Positions 33,189 through 33,244 of a stretch of DNA of 33,244 nt are shown one piece after another. Under the pieces are notes generated by a model, which worked only from the letters and a program-made list of their open reading frames with translations, was not told the origin of the DNA and ran no database searches. Numbering within the stretch: position 1 is the stretch's first letter; each line of letters opens with the position of its first letter. A program made the translations under genes and the position numbers. This DNA is from Hyphomicrobiales bacterium (GTDB lineage Bacteria > Pseudomonadota > Alphaproteobacteria > Rhizobiales > Phreatobacteraceae). The DNA is taken from assembly GCA_017304475.1 (NCBI GenBank), contig JAFKKV010000055.1:1-33244 (forward strand). Direction: 5' to 3'.

Positions 33189-33244
33189 TGCCGAAGCCCT
33201 ATTCCCTTGATCTGCGTGAGCGGGTGGTGGCCCGGGTGCTGGCG
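33188..33244 (+). CDS. IS630-family transposase, first 19 codons
   Basis: ATG at 33188 begins MPKPYSLDLRERVV, the N-terminal HTH start typical of IS630 transposases (DDE enzymes of the IS630-Tc1-mariner group). GGAGG is 9 nt upstream. The gene runs off the window, so the catalytic domain cannot be checked. Confidence 0.8.
   Translation, partial: MPKPYSLDLRERVVARVLA

Larger units (their letters stand above)
33098..33244 (+). mobile_element. Left end of an IS630-family insertion sequence
   Basis: The coding match of the nitroreductase-like gene ends at a TA (33096-33097), the target of IS630/Tc1 elements. After it come GAGCGCGATCGG, two nested inverted repeats and the transposase start MPKPYSLDLRERVVARVLA, a very typical IS630 N-terminus. 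The right end is outside the window, so the terminal repeats could not be compared. Confidence 0.8.

Noticed and set aside
1..33244. tRNA, rRNA or riboswitch genes
   Set aside because: No cloverleaf with conserved TTCGA arm, rRNA stretch or known riboswitch core was recognised in the gaps on either strand.

Overview
The window is GC-rich DNA (roughly two-thirds G+C by eye) with tight, often ATGA-overlapping gene pairs. It carries a PadR/HAAS pair, Tat-exported enzymes, a Pot-type ABC importer, caspase-fold proteins and an IS630-type insertion sequence. This mix suggests an alphaproteobacterium, most likely Hyphomicrobiales; that placement is inference, since no rRNA or other marker gene is present. 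I see no tRNA, rRNA, CRISPR array or phage genes.

Left part (1-9036): the 3' end of a large MBG-repeat adhesin-like gene, then a convergent four-gene operon read right to left: a DegT-type PLP aminotransferase, an MFS sugar porter, a 106-aa small protein and a GMC flavin oxidoreductase. A second MFS sugar porter is divergent from the operon. Together they look like a module that imports a sugar or cyclitol and interconverts hydroxyl, keto and amino groups. An HTH-like protein of unknown role follows.

Middle (9037-16512): minus-strand genes with largely separate roles: an M20 metallopeptidase, a small membrane protein, a CYTH phosphohydrolase, an alpha/beta hydrolase, a 75-aa proline/glutamate-rich miniprotein, a Tat-exported serine hydrolase, and a padR-HAAS membrane protein pair with a clear candidate operator.

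Centre-right (16513-22635): the most unusual part. Two tandem paralogous genes encode secreted caspase-fold proteins in which the catalytic histidine is kept but the catalytic cysteine is replaced (Ala in one, Gly in the other). Each continues through a proline-rich linker into a very long Arg/Ala/Glu/Gln coiled coil of 15-residue repeats (plus 11/12-residue repeats in the longer copy). The upstream regions of the two genes are also duplicated and strongly conserved.

Right part (22636-31910): a catabolic locus. One operon encodes an acyl-CoA synthetase-like ligase, an amidase-signature hydrolase and an amidohydrolase-fold protein with a degraded metal site. A divergent LysR regulator and a Pot-type ABC importer operon (binding protein, ATPase, two permeases) follow. 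Three sites with the same 11-bp-spaced core lie before the ligase operon, the LysR gene and the ABC operon, suggesting one regulon for uptake and breakdown of an amide- or carboxylate-containing compound.

Right end (31911-33244): a Tat-exported Acg-type nitroreductase-family gene behind a tandem-operator promoter, cut short by an IS630-family element whose transposase start lies at the window edge, with its ribosome binding site in a hairpin loop.
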